From NCBI RefSeq assembly GCF_000382345.1, contig NZ_KB908096.1:1-64000 (forward strand): a stretch of 64,000 bases of DNA, given 5' to 3'. The position numbers were made by a program, and so were the translations under genes. Positions 18,313-27,421 of this stretch are shown piece by piece; position 1 is the stretch's first letter; every line of letters begins with the position of its first letter. The notes under the pieces were generated by a model. It was not told where the DNA came from, searched no databases, and worked only from the letters and a program-made list of their open reading frames with translations. Source of the DNA: Massilia niastensis DSM 21313 (GTDB lineage: Bacteria; Pseudomonadota; Gammaproteobacteria; Burkholderiales; Burkholderiaceae_D).

Positions 18313-20472
18313 ATGAGCGAACCCGGCCAGGCCTTCCGCCATAGACTGCTGGCGATCTTCGCCGACGAGGCGCGCGGCCACCTGCGCCGCATCGAGGCCG
18401 GTCTGATGGCCTACGAGCAGGCCGGCGACGACGCGGCGCGCGCCGGCGCCCTGGAATCGGTGCTGAAGGCGCTGCACACGCTGAAGGGCGCGGCGCGCGC
18501 GGTCGACCTCGACCAGCTGGAACGCCTGTGCCACGCCGTCGAGGGACTGTGCGCGGCGGCGCCGGGCGCGTCCGCGCTGGCAGCCGGCGAACTCGACCGG
18601 CTGCACCAGGCCGTGGCACTGGCCGGGGAGCTGGCGGCCGGCGCCGGCGGCCGGGCGCGCAACCAGGCGGCCGCGCTGTGCCTGCAGCTCGACCAGGCCG
18701 CCGCGCGGCTGGCGCGGGAAGCGCCGGCGCCGCTTGCTTCGGCGGCTCCCGCCAGGCCGTCCGCGCCGGCGGCGCCGGACCCGGTGGCGCCGCCGCAAGC
18801 GGATACGCCCGTATCCGCGCCGTTGCCCGACTTCGTGCGGGTGCGCGCCGCCCAGCTCGACGCCATCCGCACCGAGACCGAAGCGCTGCTGGCCTCGGAA
18901 CTCAGCCTGAACCACCAGATCGGCGAACTGCGCGCGCTGGCGGCCGGCATGGGCGGCCAGGACGGCGGCCGCGAACCCGGCGCGGCCGCCGCGCTGCGCT
19001 GCGAACAGCTGGCGCAGGCGCTCGCCACGACCTGCGCCGGGCTGGCGGCCACCCGTACCCGGATGATGGGCGCGGTGCTGGAAACCGCCCTGGTGCCGTT
19101 CTCTGAGGCGCTGGACGAGCTGCCGGCCCTGGTGCGCAAGCTGGCCCGGGAGCGCGGACGCGAAGTCCAGCTGGCCGTGGAAGGCGCCGCGGTCCAGGTC
19201 GACCGGCGCGTGCTCGGGGCGATCCGCGAAGCGCTGATCCACCTGGTCGCGAACGCGGTCGACCACGGGATCGAACCGGTGCAGGCGCGCCTGGCGGCAG
19301 GCAAGGGCGCGGCCGGGACCCTGCGCGTCGCGGTGCACCAGCCCGACGCGCGCCAGGTGCTGCTGCGGGTGAGCGACGACGGCGCCGGACTCGATGCGGC
19401 GGCGCTCGCGGCCGCGGCCGCGCGCAGCGGCATGTCCGGGGCCGAGCTGGACGCCCTGGGCGAACAGGAGCGCCTGCGCCTGGCCCTGCGGCCCGGGGTC
19501 AGCACCCGCGCCGAGGTGGGCGCGCTGTCGGGGCGCGGCATGGGGCTGGCGGTGGTGGCCGACGCCATCGCGGCGGTCGGCGGCGAGCTGTCGCTCGAGA
19601 GCGGGGTGGGCCGGGGTTCCCTGTTCGAGCTGCGCCTGCCGGTCAGCCTGGCCAGCCTGCGCGCGCTGGTGGTGGAGGCGGGCGGACGGCGCTATGCGGC
19701 GCCGCTCGCGGCCCTGGGCGCAGTACGTGCGGTGCGCGCGGGCGAGGTGCGCACGGTGGAAAACCGCGCCACCATCGTCGCCGACGGCCGCGTGCTGCCG
19801 CTGGTGCGGCTGGCGGTGCTGTTCGGGGCGCCGGCGCCGGAACCCGGCGCCGCCAGCGGCGTGGCCCTGCTGGTGCAGGGCGCGGCCCAGCCCTACGCAC
19901 TGCTGGTGGACGCCATCCTGGCGGAACAGGACGTGCTGCCGCGCGGGCTCGGACCCCTGTTGCGGCGGGTGCGCCACTTCACCGGCGCGGTCCAGCTGGG
20001 CGACGGCGCGCTGGTGCCGGTGCTCGGCCTGGACGATCTCGGCGCCCGCGCCCGCCATGGCGGCGCAGGGCCGGCGCCCGCCATGCCCACAGCGCCGCAG
20101 GCCGCGGGCGGCCGCCATGTGCTGGTGGTGGAGGATTCGATCACCTCGCGCCTGCTGCTCAAGCACATCCTGGAAGGCGCCGGCTGCCGGGTCGACACCG
20201 CCGCCGACGGCCTGGAAGCGCTGTCGCGCCTGCGCCGTGAACGCTTCGACGCCGTGGTGTCCGACATCGAGATGCCCCGGCTCGACGGCCTGGCCCTGAC
20301 CGCGGCCATCCGCGCCGATCCGGACACGGCGCAGCTGCCGGTGATCCTGGTGACCTCGCTGCACACGTCCGCCGAGCGCGAGCGCGGGCTGCTGGCCGGG
20401 GCCGACGCCTACCTGACCAAGGGCGCGTTCGACCAGGACCAGCTGCTCGCGACCTTGCGCCGCCTGACCTGA
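18313..20472 (+). CDS. CheA-REC hybrid kinase (WspE-like)
   Basis: A 719-residue chemotaxis kinase with its own receiver. Order: Hpt with phospho-acceptor His55 in ALHTLKGAARAV, an Ala/Pro linker, dimerisation helices, and an ATPase core with N-box HLVANAVDHGIEPV and G-boxes SDDGAGLD and GRGMGLAVVADAI. A CheW-like regulatory domain (LVVEAGGRRYAAPLAALG) follows, and a C-terminal receiver has VVEDSITSR, acceptor Asp in VVSDIEMPRLDG and Lys in YLTKGAF. A CheA with C-terminal REC is the WspE/FrzE layout. It likely phosphorylates the CheB and the REC-EAL protein downstream, with the fused receiver acting as a sink. Confidence 0.92.
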   Translation: MSEPGQAFRHRLLAIFADEARGHLRRIEAGLMAYEQAGDDAARAGALESVLKALHTLKGAARAVDLDQLERLCHAVEGLCAAAPGASALAAGELDRLHQAVALAGELAAGAGGRARNQAAALCLQLDQAAARLAREAPAPLASAAPARPSAPAAPDPVAPPQADTPVSAPLPDFVRVRAAQLDAIRTETEALLASELSLNHQIGELRALAAGMGGQDGGREPGAAAALRCEQLAQALATTCAGLAATRTRMMGAVLETALVPFSEALDELPALVRKLARERGREVQLAVEGAAVQVDRRVLGAIREALIHLVANAVDHGIEPVQARLAAGKGAAGTLRVAVHQPDARQVLLRVSDDGAGLDAAALAAAAARSGMSGAELDALGEQERLRLALRPGVSTRAEVGALSGRGMGLAVVADAIAAVGGELSLESGVGRGSLFELRLPVSLASLRALVVEAGGRRYAAPLAALGAVRAVRAGEVRTVENRATIVADGRVLPLVRLAVLFGAPAPEPGAASGVALLVQGAAQPYALLVDAILAEQDVLPRGLGPLLRRVRHFTGAVQLGDGALVPVLGLDDLGARARHGGAGPAPAMPTAPQAAGGRHVLVVEDSITSRLLLKHILEGAGCRVDTAADGLEALSRLRRERFDAVVSDIEMPRLDGLALTAAIRADPDTAQLPVILVTSLHTSAERERGLLAGADAYLTKGAFDQDQLLATLRRLT

Positions 20473-20481
20473 GGAGGCAGC

Positions 20482-21534
20482 ATGATCCGGGTCCTGGTGG
20501 TCGACGATTCTCCTTCCGTGCAAGAGCTCCTGGTGCAGGTCCTGGGCGCCGATCCGGCGATCCAGGTGCTCGGCTGCGCCGCCGACGGCGAGCAGGCGCT
20601 CGAGATGGCGGCGCGCCTGCGTCCCGATGCGATCACCATGGACCTGCACATGCCGCACATGGACGGCTACCAGGCCATCCGCCGCATCATGCAGACCTGC
20701 CCGGCGCCGATCGTGGTGGTCAGCGGCTGCGCCGACCGCGCCGAAGTCGAGGCCAGCTTCCGCGCCATCGAGGCCGGCGCCCTGGTCCAGGTGCACCGGC
20801 CCTACGGACCCGGCCACCCGGAGCACGAGGCGAGCGCGCGCGCGCTGGTGCGCACCGTCAAGTCGATGGCCGAGGTGCGCGTGGTGCGGCGCTGGGCGCC
20901 GGAATCGCAGCGGACGCCCCGCGCCGGGGGGGCCGGGCGCGGGCGCCGGCTGGTGCTGGTGGGCGCCTCCACCGGCGGGCCGGCGGTGGTGCGCGACATC
21001 CTGGCCCAGCTGGGCCAGGAGTTCCCGCTGCCGGTGCTGATCGTCCAGCACATCTCGGCCGGTTTCACCCAGGGCCTGGCCGACTGGCTGGCCCAGGCCA
21101 GCGGCTTTCCGGTGGCGGTCGCCGCCCACGGCCAGCTGCTGGCCCCGGGCACGGCCTGGCTGGCGCCGGAACGCTCCCAGCTGGCGGTGACGCGCGAGCT
21201 GCGCGCCCGGCTCTCCCTGGGGGCGCCGGAGCACGGCATGCGGCCGGCCGTGTCGCACCTGTTCCGCTCCGTCCCGGCCGAGCTGCGCGCGGCCAGCGTG
21301 GCGGTGCTGTTGACGGGAATGGGCAAGGACGGCGCCCAGGAACTCAAGCAGCTGCGCGAGGACGGCGCCGTCACCATCGTGCAGGACCGCGCCAGCGCGG
21401 CGGTGTACGGCATGCCGGGCGAAGCCCTGCGGCTGGGCGCGGCGCAGCTGGTGCTCGATCCGGTCCGGATCGGGAAGGCGCTGCATGCGATTGCAAACAA
21501 CCCGGGGCGCAGCCTGGCGCTCCTCGGCTACTAA
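20482..21534 (+). CDS. CheB methylesterase (WspF-like) with Lys-to-Arg change in the receiver
   Basis: A 350-residue receiver plus methylesterase. In the receiver, VVDDS, acceptor Asp54 (ITMDLHMPHMDG) and the Ser of VVVSG are present. The normally invariant Lys before Pro is Arg106 (QVHRPYGPGHP). The catalytic domain shows GASTGGP (Ser nucleophile), VQHIS (His) and TGMGKDGA (Asp). The GPGHPEHE linker resembles WspF-type proteins. It removes receptor methyl groups set by the CheR. It starts nine bases after cheA with GAGGAGG upstream. The Arg could weaken phosphorylation-dependent activation. Confidence 0.9.
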   Translation: MIRVLVVDDSPSVQELLVQVLGADPAIQVLGCAADGEQALEMAARLRPDAITMDLHMPHMDGYQAIRRIMQTCPAPIVVVSGCADRAEVEASFRAIEAGALVQVHRPYGPGHPEHEASARALVRTVKSMAEVRVVRRWAPESQRTPRAGGAGRGRRLVLVGASTGGPAVVRDILAQLGQEFPLPVLIVQHISAGFTQGLADWLAQASGFPVAVAAHGQLLAPGTAWLAPERSQLAVTRELRARLSLGAPEHGMRPAVSHLFRSVPAELRAASVAVLLTGMGKDGAQELKQLREDGAVTIVQDRASAAVYGMPGEALRLGAAQLVLDPVRIGKALHAIANNPGRSLALLGY

Positions 21535-21593
21535 GAAGAACAGCGATGAGCAACCAGAACGACAAGCATGATGACGTACACGAGCGAGGAAAC

Positions 21594-24326
21594 ATGGTCG
21601 AGATCCTGATCGTCGAAGACAGCGCTACCCAGGCGGAGCAGCTGTCGCACCTGCTGACCGGGCAGGGCGGCTACCGGGTGCGCATCGCCCGCGATGGGGC
21701 CGCCGGCCTGGCGGCGGCGCGCGCCGCGCCGCCGACCCTGATCGTGAGCGACATCGCGATGCCGGTGATGGACGGCTTCACCCTGTGCCGGGAAGTGAAG
21801 CAGGATCCGCAGCTGCGTGACATCCCCGTGATCCTGCTGACCTCCCTGACCAGCCTGTACGACGTCATCCGCGGGCTCGATTGCGGCGCCGACAACTTCA
21901 TCCGCAAGCCCTTCGACGGCCGCTACCTGCTGGGGCGCATCGGCTTCATCCTGGCCAACCGCGCCTTCCGCAGCAACGAGCGGGTCCAGCTGGGAATGCG
22001 GGTCAACCTGGGCGGGCAGACGCATTTCATCACGGCCGAGCGCCAGCAGATCTTCGATCTCCTGATCTCGACCTACGAGGAAGCGATCCAGATGACCGAG
22101 GAGCTCAAGGCCCAGCAGGAGCGGATCGCCCGGTCCTACCAGTCGCTGGAAGGACTGTACCGGATCGCGGAAGCCTTGAATCCGGCGCTGACCGAGCGCG
22201 GCGTGGCGGGCGGCGCGCTCGAGCGCGCACTCGACCTGCCCGGGGTGACCGGCGGCTGCATCGCCCTGTACGACGATGCCGGCAGCTTGCGGGTGGTCGA
22301 GGCGCGCGCGCTCGGCGTGGCGATCGGCCATGGCGCCAGCCTCGACTGCCAGTGTACGCGGCGCCTGTTGTCGGGAGAGCTGCGCGGTCCGGAGCTGGTC
22401 GGCGAGTGCGAATCACTGGGCGGGATGCACGCCTGCGTGCCGCTGATGGCGGGCGGACGCAGCCTCGGCCTGCTGCACCTGGCGACCGCGCCCGGCCTGC
22501 TGGGCGAGGACGACATGCAGCTGCTGGGCACGATCGGCAACCAGATCGGGGTGGCGACCGAACGCGCCCACCTGTACGCCCACATGGAGGCGCTGGTGCA
22601 GGAGCGCACCGAGGCGCTGCGCTCCGAGCGCAACCTGCTGTCGGCGGTGGTCGACACCACCGACGCGCTGGTGGTGCTGTGCGACCGCGAGGGCCGCATC
22701 CGGCTGTACAACCGCGCCTGCCAGGAAGCCCTGGGCTGGAGCCCGGAAGAGGCGCTGGGGCGCCCGATGTGGGAGATCTTCCAGCTGCGCGACGATCCGT
22801 CCGCGGTGCGCCGCTTCCTGCACGACCTGCCGCTCGAGAAGCTGCCGCGCCGGATCCAGGGCGAATGGCTGACCCGTACGGGAGAGCTGCGTTCGGTGAT
22901 CTGGTCCACCGCGCCGCTGCGCGACAGCGCGGGGCGGATCGAGGCGGTGCTGTCCACCGGGCTCGATGTGACCGAGCTGCGCGGCGCCGAGGACCGCCTC
23001 CGCTACCTGAGCAATTACGACAGCCTGACCGGCCTGCCCAACCGCGCGCTGCTGCGCGACCGCGTCGACCAGCTGCAGGAAAAGATCCGTGCCGGCGGCA
23101 AGGTCATGGGCTTCATCCTGATCAGCGTCGAGCGCCTGCCGCTGGTGCGCGAAACCCTGGGTGTGGATGCCGAACGCGACCTTCTGCAGCAGGTGGCGCG
23201 CCGCCTGTGCGCCTTGTCCGGCGGCGAGACCGTGGCGCGCTATTCCGAGGCCACGTTCGCGCTGGCCACCCGGCGCGCCGGTGTGGACGAGCTGTCGCAG
23301 TTCGTGCGCCAGGTGCAGACCGCGATGCGCCAGTCCTTCCACTGGGAGGAGGAAGAGCTGCACCTCGACGCCAGCCTCGGCATCACGGTATGCCCGAACG
23401 ATGGCGAGGGCTACGAGCTGCTGGCCCAGCGCGCCGAGAGCGCCCTGCGCCTGGCCGGGGAAAGGGGCGGCGAACGCTACGAGTTCTACCGCCCCGAGTT
23501 CAACCAGGACGCCAGCGAGCGCTTCAAGTTCGAGAGCGCGCTGCGGCGCGCCGTCGAGCGCGACGAGCTGCTGCTGCACTACCAGCCGCAGCTCGACCTG
23601 AAGACCGGGGCGATCATCGGGGTCGAGGCGCTGGTGCGCTGGCGCCATCCGGAACTGGGCATGGTGCCGCCGGGCCGCTTCATCGGCGTCGCCGAGGAGA
23701 CCGGGCTGATCCTGCAGATCGGCGAGTGGGTGCTGCGCAGCGCCTGCGTGCAGTGCCGCGCCTGGCAGGAGGAGGGATTGCGGGCCGTGCCGGTATCGGT
23801 CAACCTGTCGGCGCGCCAGCTGTCCGGGGACGTGGCCGGGACGGTGCGCCGGATCCTGGACGAGACCGGACTCGCGCCCCGGCTGCTGGAGCTGGAACTG
23901 ACCGAGACGGCCTCGATGGACGACCCGGAGAAGACCTTCGAGGTGCTGTGCCGCCTGAAGGAGATGGGCGTGCGGCTGGCGATCGACGACTTCGGCACCG
24001 GCTATTCGAACCTGAGCTACCTGAAACGCTTCCCGGTCGACAAGCTCAAGCTGGACAGGTCGTTCGTGCAGGACATCGCCTCCGACCCCGACGACCTGGC
24101 GATCTCGCGCGCCGTGATCGCCATGGCCCATGGCCTGCGCCTGACGGTGATCGCCGAGGGTGTCGAGAACCAGGACCAGCTGTCCCTGCTGGCGCAGAAC
24201 GGCTGCGACGAGATGCAGGGATTCCTGTTCAGCCGTCCGGTGCCGGCCGAGGATTGCGGCCGGCTGCTGCGCGAGAATGCCGCGCTGCCCTTGTCCGGCG
24301 CGCGGCGCGCCGGCGGCCGGCGTTGA
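21594..24326 (+). CDS. REC-GAF-PAS-degenerate GGDEF-EAL protein, predicted c-di-GMP phosphodiesterase output
   Basis: A 910-residue protein from ATG 21594 (GAGGA five bases upstream); ATG 21546 is an alternative start. The receiver has VEDSAT, acceptor Asp in IVSDIAMPVMDG and Lys in FIRKPFDG. GAF (190-330) and PAS (345-465) follow. The GGDEF domain keeps the fold (LSNYDSLTGLPNRALL) but its active loop reads RYSEATFAL instead of GGDEF, near residue 550, so it should not make c-di-GMP. The EAL domain looks complete: EALVRWRHP (about 677), ELTETASM, DDFGTGYSNLSYL, DRSFV. It occupies the place of WspR, a cyclase, in the operon, but its predicted activity is the opposite. Confidence 0.9.
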   Translation: MVEILIVEDSATQAEQLSHLLTGQGGYRVRIARDGAAGLAAARAAPPTLIVSDIAMPVMDGFTLCREVKQDPQLRDIPVILLTSLTSLYDVIRGLDCGADNFIRKPFDGRYLLGRIGFILANRAFRSNERVQLGMRVNLGGQTHFITAERQQIFDLLISTYEEAIQMTEELKAQQERIARSYQSLEGLYRIAEALNPALTERGVAGGALERALDLPGVTGGCIALYDDAGSLRVVEARALGVAIGHGASLDCQCTRRLLSGELRGPELVGECESLGGMHACVPLMAGGRSLGLLHLATAPGLLGEDDMQLLGTIGNQIGVATERAHLYAHMEALVQERTEALRSERNLLSAVVDTTDALVVLCDREGRIRLYNRACQEALGWSPEEALGRPMWEIFQLRDDPSAVRRFLHDLPLEKLPRRIQGEWLTRTGELRSVIWSTAPLRDSAGRIEAVLSTGLDVTELRGAEDRLRYLSNYDSLTGLPNRALLRDRVDQLQEKIRAGGKVMGFILISVERLPLVRETLGVDAERDLLQQVARRLCALSGGETVARYSEATFALATRRAGVDELSQFVRQVQTAMRQSFHWEEEELHLDASLGITVCPNDGEGYELLAQRAESALRLAGERGGERYEFYRPEFNQDASERFKFESALRRAVERDELLLHYQPQLDLKTGAIIGVEALVRWRHPELGMVPPGRFIGVAEETGLILQIGEWVLRSACVQCRAWQEEGLRAVPVSVNLSARQLSGDVAGTVRRILDETGLAPRLLELELTETASMDDPEKTFEVLCRLKEMGVRLAIDDFGTGYSNLSYLKRFPVDKLKLDRSFVQDIASDPDDLAISRAVIAMAHGLRLTVIAEGVENQDQLSLLAQNGCDEMQGFLFSRPVPAEDCGRLLRENAALPLSGARRAGGRR

Positions 24327-24337
24327 CCAGGCGACTC

Positions 24338-25630
24338 TCAGGCACCTGTATAGGCGATCTTGAAGGTGAACAGCGCCGCGATCACCCACACCACCGGCGC
24401 CACTTCGCGCCAGCGGCCGGTGAGCAGCTTGAGCATCGCATAGGAGATGAAGCCGAAGGCGATGCCTTCCGCGATCGAGAAGGTGAACGGCATCGCCAGC
24501 GCGGTGACGGCGGCGGGGATGCTCTCGGTGCTGTCGCCCCATTCGACCTCGCCCAGGTCGGCCAGCATCAGGCAGGCCACGAACAGCAGCGCCGGCGCGG
24601 TCGCGTAGGCCGGCACCACGCCGGCCAGCGGCGCGATGAACAGGCAGGCCAGGAACAGCACCGCCACCGTCAGCGCGGTCAGGCCGGTGCGGCCGCCGGC
24701 CTGCACGCCGGAGGCGCTCTCCAGGTAGGCGGTGGTGCTCGAGGTGCCCAGGATCGAGCCGGCCACGATCGCGCCGCTGTCGGCCAGCAGGGCCTTGTTC
24801 AGGCGGTGCATCTTGCCCTCGACCAGCAGCCCGGCGCGGCGCGCCACGCCCATCAGGGTGCCGGTGGCGTCGAACAGTTCGACCAGGAAGAACACCAGCA
24901 CCACGTTCAGGATGCCGACCGAGAGCGCGCCCGGGACGTCCAGCTTGAACAGGGTCGGGTCGATCGAGGGCGGCGCCGAGAAGATGCCCCTGTAGGTATT
25001 CCCGCCGAAGAAGAAGCTGAGCACCGTGACCAGCACGATGCCGATCAGGATCGCGCCGCGCACCTTCAGGCGGTCGAGGGCGACGATCACGAAGAAGCCG
25101 GCGATGGCCATGATCGCCTCGGGCCGGTGCAGGTCGCCGGCCTTGACCAGGGTCGGCTCGTTGGCCACCACGATGCCGGCGTTCTTGAGTGCGATCAGGG
25201 CCAGGAACATGCCCAGGCCGACCGTGATGGCGACCCGCATCGAGCGCGGGATGCCGTTGACGATCATGCCGCGCAGGCCGAGCAGCGACACCAGGATGAA
25301 CAGGCAGCCCGAGATGAAGACCGCGCCCAGCGCGGCCGGCCAGGCGATGCCCATGCCCAGCACGACGGCGTAGGCGAAATACGCGTTCAGGCCCATGCCG
25401 GGCGCCATCGCGATCGGGTAGTTGGCGTACAGGCCCATCACGGCGGTGCCGAAGGCCGCCACCAGGCAGGTGGCGACGAACACCGCTTCCTTCGGCATGC
25501 CGGCGTCGCCGAGGATCGAGGGATTGACGAAGATGATGTACACCATGGTCAGGAAGGTGGTCAGTCCGGCCAGCATTTCGGTGCGGGCGTCGGTGCCGTG
25601 TTCCCGGAGTTTGAAGAGTTTTTCGAGCAT
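24338..25630 (-). CDS. NCS2-family purine permease (AzgA/PbuG-like)
   Basis: A 430-residue permease with about 12-14 membrane segments. It starts with TEMLAGLTTFLTMVYIIFVNP and contains NYPIAMAPGMGLNAYFAY, a signature of the AzgA-like hypoxanthine/guanine/adenine:H+ symporters. It converges on the REC-EAL gene with 11 bases between stops. I see no purine riboswitch in the ~130 bases before its start. Confidence 0.9.
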   Translation of the reverse strand: MLEKLFKLREHGTDARTEMLAGLTTFLTMVYIIFVNPSILGDAGMPKEAVFVATCLVAAFGTAVMGLYANYPIAMAPGMGLNAYFAYAVVLGMGIAWPAALGAVFISGCLFILVSLLGLRGMIVNGIPRSMRVAITVGLGMFLALIALKNAGIVVANEPTLVKAGDLHRPEAIMAIAGFFVIVALDRLKVRGAILIGIVLVTVLSFFFGGNTYRGIFSAPPSIDPTLFKLDVPGALSVGILNVVLVFFLVELFDATGTLMGVARRAGLLVEGKMHRLNKALLADSGAIVAGSILGTSSTTAYLESASGVQAGGRTGLTALTVAVLFLACLFIAPLAGVVPAYATAPALLFVACLMLADLGEVEWGDSTESIPAAVTALAMPFTFSIAEGIAFGFISYAMLKLLTGRWREVAPVVWVIAALFTFKIAYTGA

Positions 25631-25759
25631 GTGGGCTTCCCCGATTGTTGTTTTGCCCGAAGCATAACATTGCGCCGGGTCCGTGAGCGCGGCCGCACGC
25701 CGCGCCGGTATGCGGTGCGATGCGCTAACATGGTGACTTCATCACTATGCGCAGCAATC

Positions 25760-26968
25760 ATGCCCAAGAATAAGCGTCCCATCCCCCGCAAATCGAACAA
25801 CACGCGCGAGCCCGATACCAGCGCCCAGGCCCAGGAGCTGGCCGACCTGGCGCTCGAGATCGCCGAACGCGAGGAGGTGCCGGGCTTCGGCGGCGACGAC
25901 GAGCGCGAGGAAGAATTGCTGCAGGCCGTGCGCAAGGCGGTGCGCCGGAAGCGCGACGAGGTGCTGTACGAAGCGATCGAGATCGCGCGCTACACCGACC
26001 CGGGCGCCTGCCGCCTGCTGCGCGAGCGCATCCACGAGGAAGCGGCAACCTGGCGTTTCCGCCGCGAGAACGGCCCCGAGTACGAGATCGACGCCTTCCT
26101 GGTGCCGGTGTTCGTGCGCAGCAGCGGCGGCCTGGCGGCCCGCGAGAACTTCCAGGATCCCGAGGCCTTCGAGCAGCTGGCCGCCAGCTTCAGGTCGGGC
26201 GGCCTGGAAAGCGAGGACGCGAAAGTCGTCCTGATCCAGCACGCCTACGACCTGGCCGAGATCGACCACGTGTCCTTCGGCGCCCTGCACGAGATGCTGC
26301 GCGAGGCGGCCGCCTCGCTGGTCGAGAAAAAGCTGCAGCCGGCTCCCACCATCGAGGCCAGCATCCGCGGCTGGACCGGCGAGCCGGTCGCCCCCGACGA
26401 ATCGGCGATGGAATTGCGCTTCCTGCTCGGCTTTTCGCTGAAGCGCGCCGAGGACCCGTTCTACCAGGTGCCGAAGGACGAGGAGGGCAGCGACGCCTGG
26501 TTCGCGCGGCGCATGGCGCGCTACCGCGACTGGAGCGTCGAGGTGGCGCCGCTGCTGCGCCGCTGCCTGGCCCGGGACCCGGATCGCCTGGAACTGAATT
26601 TCCTGTACCAGGACCTGTTCTACGGCGCCAAGGAGCAGGGCGTGGCCGAACTGGCGACCCTGGCCCTGCTGTCCGAGGTCAGTCGCACGCTGGCCGCCAA
26701 GGACTTGGCGGCCGACCAGGTGCACGCCGCCGTCGCCCCGCTCGACATGGGCGAGCACATCGTGCTGCGCGCGAACCTGTATGCGCTCGATGGCGGCGTG
26801 CCTTGGGGGAGCGTGGAAAGGCCGGTCGACCTGGCCGCCGACCTCGGCGCCGAGGTCGACGAATTGTGCGATGCACTATTGTCGCTCGGCCTCGAGGGCG
26901 TTTCGGTCGCCACCGGATTCAGCGCCGATGGCCATGCCGAGGGCGCCACGCCCTACCAGGCCGGGTAA
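25760..26968 (+). CDS. DUF2863 family protein
   Basis: A 402-residue protein. A basic, disordered N-terminus (MPKNKRPIPRKSNNTREP) is followed by an acidic helical domain and a conserved middle with YEIDAFLVPVFV and ELRFLLGFSLKRAEDPFY. The family is, to my knowledge, largely restricted to Betaproteobacteria and of unknown function. No membrane segment or catalytic motif is seen. It is divergent from the purine permease and monocistronic. Confidence 0.8.
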   Translation: MPKNKRPIPRKSNNTREPDTSAQAQELADLALEIAEREEVPGFGGDDEREEELLQAVRKAVRRKRDEVLYEAIEIARYTDPGACRLLRERIHEEAATWRFRRENGPEYEIDAFLVPVFVRSSGGLAARENFQDPEAFEQLAASFRSGGLESEDAKVVLIQHAYDLAEIDHVSFGALHEMLREAAASLVEKKLQPAPTIEASIRGWTGEPVAPDESAMELRFLLGFSLKRAEDPFYQVPKDEEGSDAWFARRMARYRDWSVEVAPLLRRCLARDPDRLELNFLYQDLFYGAKEQGVAELATLALLSEVSRTLAAKDLAADQVHAAVAPLDMGEHIVLRANLYALDGGVPWGSVERPVDLAADLGAEVDELCDALLSLGLEGVSVATGFSADGHAEGATPYQAG

Positions 26969-27421
26969 ACGGCGGGCCGTCCCGCCATGGGCGCTCCCGC
27001 AGAGAGCGCTCAGCCATCGCTCTACCTTTCGAGGGGCCTCGCCCTGGCGGCCCCCGGCCATCCCGTTCTCCTCTCACGGCCTGCGAAAACCGGCCGTTCG
27101 CAAGCCATTCGCGGCGCCGCACCATCAAGAAATCGGTTGCCATGCGTAGTGGATATTCTTGCTTTCTCGTAGGACGAAACCTACATGCAGCTTCCGGGCA
27201 GAAAAAGCTCCACTATGAGAGCCCAGCAGTATCCGTACGAAAATTGATTCTTATTGGAAATATTGCAATGCATAAATGGAAACATTAAAAAATAGTCATG
27301 TTACGATGCTGGGGTCCGGCCTGGTTCAGAGAGCATGTCCGCAACTGGCATAGGAGAGAGAGAACCGGCACGGCCATATTTGCCCACAACTATAGCGCCA
27401 GCAAGGCGAAAGGAAATGAAT
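26969..27421. other. Non-coding gap with AT-rich promoter-like stretch
   Basis: A GGCGGG-CCGT-CCCGCC hairpin follows the DUF2863 stop within a few bases but has no T-run. From about 27235 to 27300 the sequence turns strongly AT-rich (TTGATTCTTATTGG, AATATTGCAATGCATAAAT), which probably contains the promoter of the fusion gene. The leader from there to ATG 27422 is over 100 bases. No gene is visible. Confidence 0.4.

Noticed and set aside
18295-21486. 1063-codon antisense frame across cheA and cheB
   Set aside because: Composition (His, Gln, Arg, Ala runs) is typical of a shadow frame, and the sense strand encodes complete CheA and CheB.
22413-25670. Long minus frame joining the permease region to the REC-EAL gene
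   Set aside because: It is a frame-shifted shadow of the purine permease and of the sense REC-EAL gene.
25631-25759. Possible purine riboswitch upstream of the NCS2 permease
   Set aside because: I could not find the conserved purine-riboswitch loop sequences in the short leader.
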